Origin: Bacteroidota bacterium
GTDB lineage: Bacteria; Bacteroidota; Bacteroidia; Flavobacteriales; Flavobacteriaceae
Direction of reading: 5' to 3'
DNA: 6,336 bases
Assembly (NCBI GenBank): GCA_023386255.1
Contig: JAEWKB010000170.1
Location: 1 to 6,336 of the forward strand
Both the position numbers and the translations under genes were made by a program. Numbering within the stretch: position 1 is the stretch's first letter; each line of letters begins with the position of its first letter. The notes beneath the pieces are model-generated. The model did no database searches. It was not told the DNA's origin and saw only the letters and a program-made list of their open reading frames with translations. Positions 6,014 through 6,336 of this stretch are shown here, piece after piece.

Positions 6014-6113
6014 AAAATTCACATCTTCTTAAGAAAATATAAGCCCACGTCTTTTATTATTAAATAGATAATTGTATTTTCGCCCACTGAAATAAAATTT
6101 AACAACATATAAA
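6014..6113. other. Intergenic gap with no clear terminator
   Basis: This 100-nt AT-rich gap is the largest in the plus-strand cluster. It holds a perfect loopless palindrome TTCTTAAGAA (6026-6035) but no GC-rich hairpin followed by T, so read-through from the operon into the PPIase gene is plausible. A promoter-like box lies near its right end. Confidence 0.6.
6075..6082 (+). promoter_or_regulatory. Candidate -7 box for the PpiD-like gene
   Basis: TATTTTCG matches the Bacteroidota box TAnnTTTG except at its seventh base. It would start transcription near 6089, about 25 nt before the ATG at 6114. A clear TTTG about 19-21 nt upstream is not seen, so the assignment is tentative. Confidence 0.4.
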
Positions 6114-6336
6114 ATGGCGGTTTTACAAAAGATCAGACAGCGTTCGCTGCTTTTAATCCTAATCATTGGTTTGTCATTGTTAGCCTTTATAATTGGTGAT
6201 ATAATCAATAGCGGCGGTTTTGGCGGTGTTTCAAGAAATGTGGGGACTGTTAACGGAAAAAACATTCCGGCACAGGACTTTTTGCAGAAAGTAAATGATT
6301 TTGAAAGGCAGCAGCAGGGTATAAGCCCAACGCAGG
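6114..6336 (+). CDS. PpiD/SurA-type peptidyl-prolyl isomerase, N-terminal fragment
   Basis: An open frame gives 74 residues and runs off the right edge. It starts MAVLQKIRQR, a short basic cytoplasmic end, then a single transmembrane helix (about 11-30), a Gly/Ser-rich spacer (33-40), and VGTVNGKNIPAQDFLQKVNDFE (quoted as landmarks VGTVNG at 43-48 and DFLQKV at 55-60), the usual opening of a SurA_N-type chaperone domain. This layout is that of PpiD-like proteins: inner-membrane-anchored periplasmic chaperones with one or more parvulin domains that help newly exported envelope proteins to fold. In Flavobacteria these proteins are about 700 residues, so most is missing here, including any parvulin domain. 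Its position downstream of lptC and an outer-membrane barrel fits an envelope-biogenesis cluster. Confidence 0.85.
   Translation, partial: MAVLQKIRQRSLLLILIIGLSLLAFIIGDIINSGGFGGVSRNVGTVNGKNIPAQDFLQKVNDFERQQQGISPTQ

Noticed and set aside
6026..6035. Palindrome TTCTTAAGAA after the CNNM gene as a terminator
   Set aside because: It has no loop, no G+C-rich stem and no T tract in either direction.
6029..6265. Minus-strand open frame of 78 codons
   Set aside because: It overlaps the PpiD-like N-terminus and its promoter region; the reverse of the transmembrane and Gly-rich codons explains it.
1..6336. CRISPR array, insertion sequence or riboswitch
   Set aside because: No regularly spaced direct repeats, transposase motifs, terminal inverted repeats or recognised aptamer were seen.

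Overview
The window looks like chromosome from a member of the Bacteroidota, most likely Flavobacteriaceae and Flavobacterium-like. The grounds are promoter boxes of the Bacteroidota type (TTTG ... TAnnTTTG), signal peptides ending in Ser/Ala followed by Gln-Glu, moderately low G+C, start sites without strong Shine-Dalgarno sequences, and a gene order (coaX, outer-membrane protein, TPR protein, lptC, CNNM/CorC protein, PpiD-like PPIase) that is typical of this group as far as I know.

Left part (1-427): a minus-strand gene runs off the left edge. Its 91 visible residues are the N-terminus of a SIR2-family (SIR2_2-like) NAD-binding protein, a class common in bacterial antiphage systems. No ATG lies in the visible reading frame; TTG at 275 is the best start. 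Between it and the tRNA are a weak candidate promoter, a perfect 6-bp-stem palindrome, and a clear rho-independent terminator that ends the tRNA transcript.

Middle left (428-599): a complete tRNA-Phe(GAA) on the minus strand, with a near-perfect Bacteroidota promoter. A separate TAnnTTTG box fires the other way into coaX.

Main body (600-6013): six tightly packed plus-strand genes, with one 4-nt overlap and otherwise gaps of 1-17 nt, almost certainly one operon. They are type III pantothenate kinase, a FadL/OmpP1-like outer-membrane barrel, a secreted TPR protein, an LptC-like LPS-export lipoprotein, a 62-residue two-helix membrane protein, and a CNNM/CorC/HlyC-type membrane protein with CBS domains. 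After a 100-nt gap with a possible promoter, the N-terminus of a membrane-anchored PpiD/SurA-type peptidyl-prolyl isomerase starts and runs off the right edge.

The core operon joins one cytoplasmic cofactor enzyme to a set of envelope proteins. An OM barrel, a periplasmic TPR protein, LptC and a periplasmic folding factor together suggest outer-membrane or LPS biogenesis, though the roles of the barrel, the TPR protein and the small membrane protein cannot be settled from sequence. The part most likely to belong to an accessory or defence system is the truncated SIR2 gene beside tRNA-Phe; most of that locus lies outside the window.
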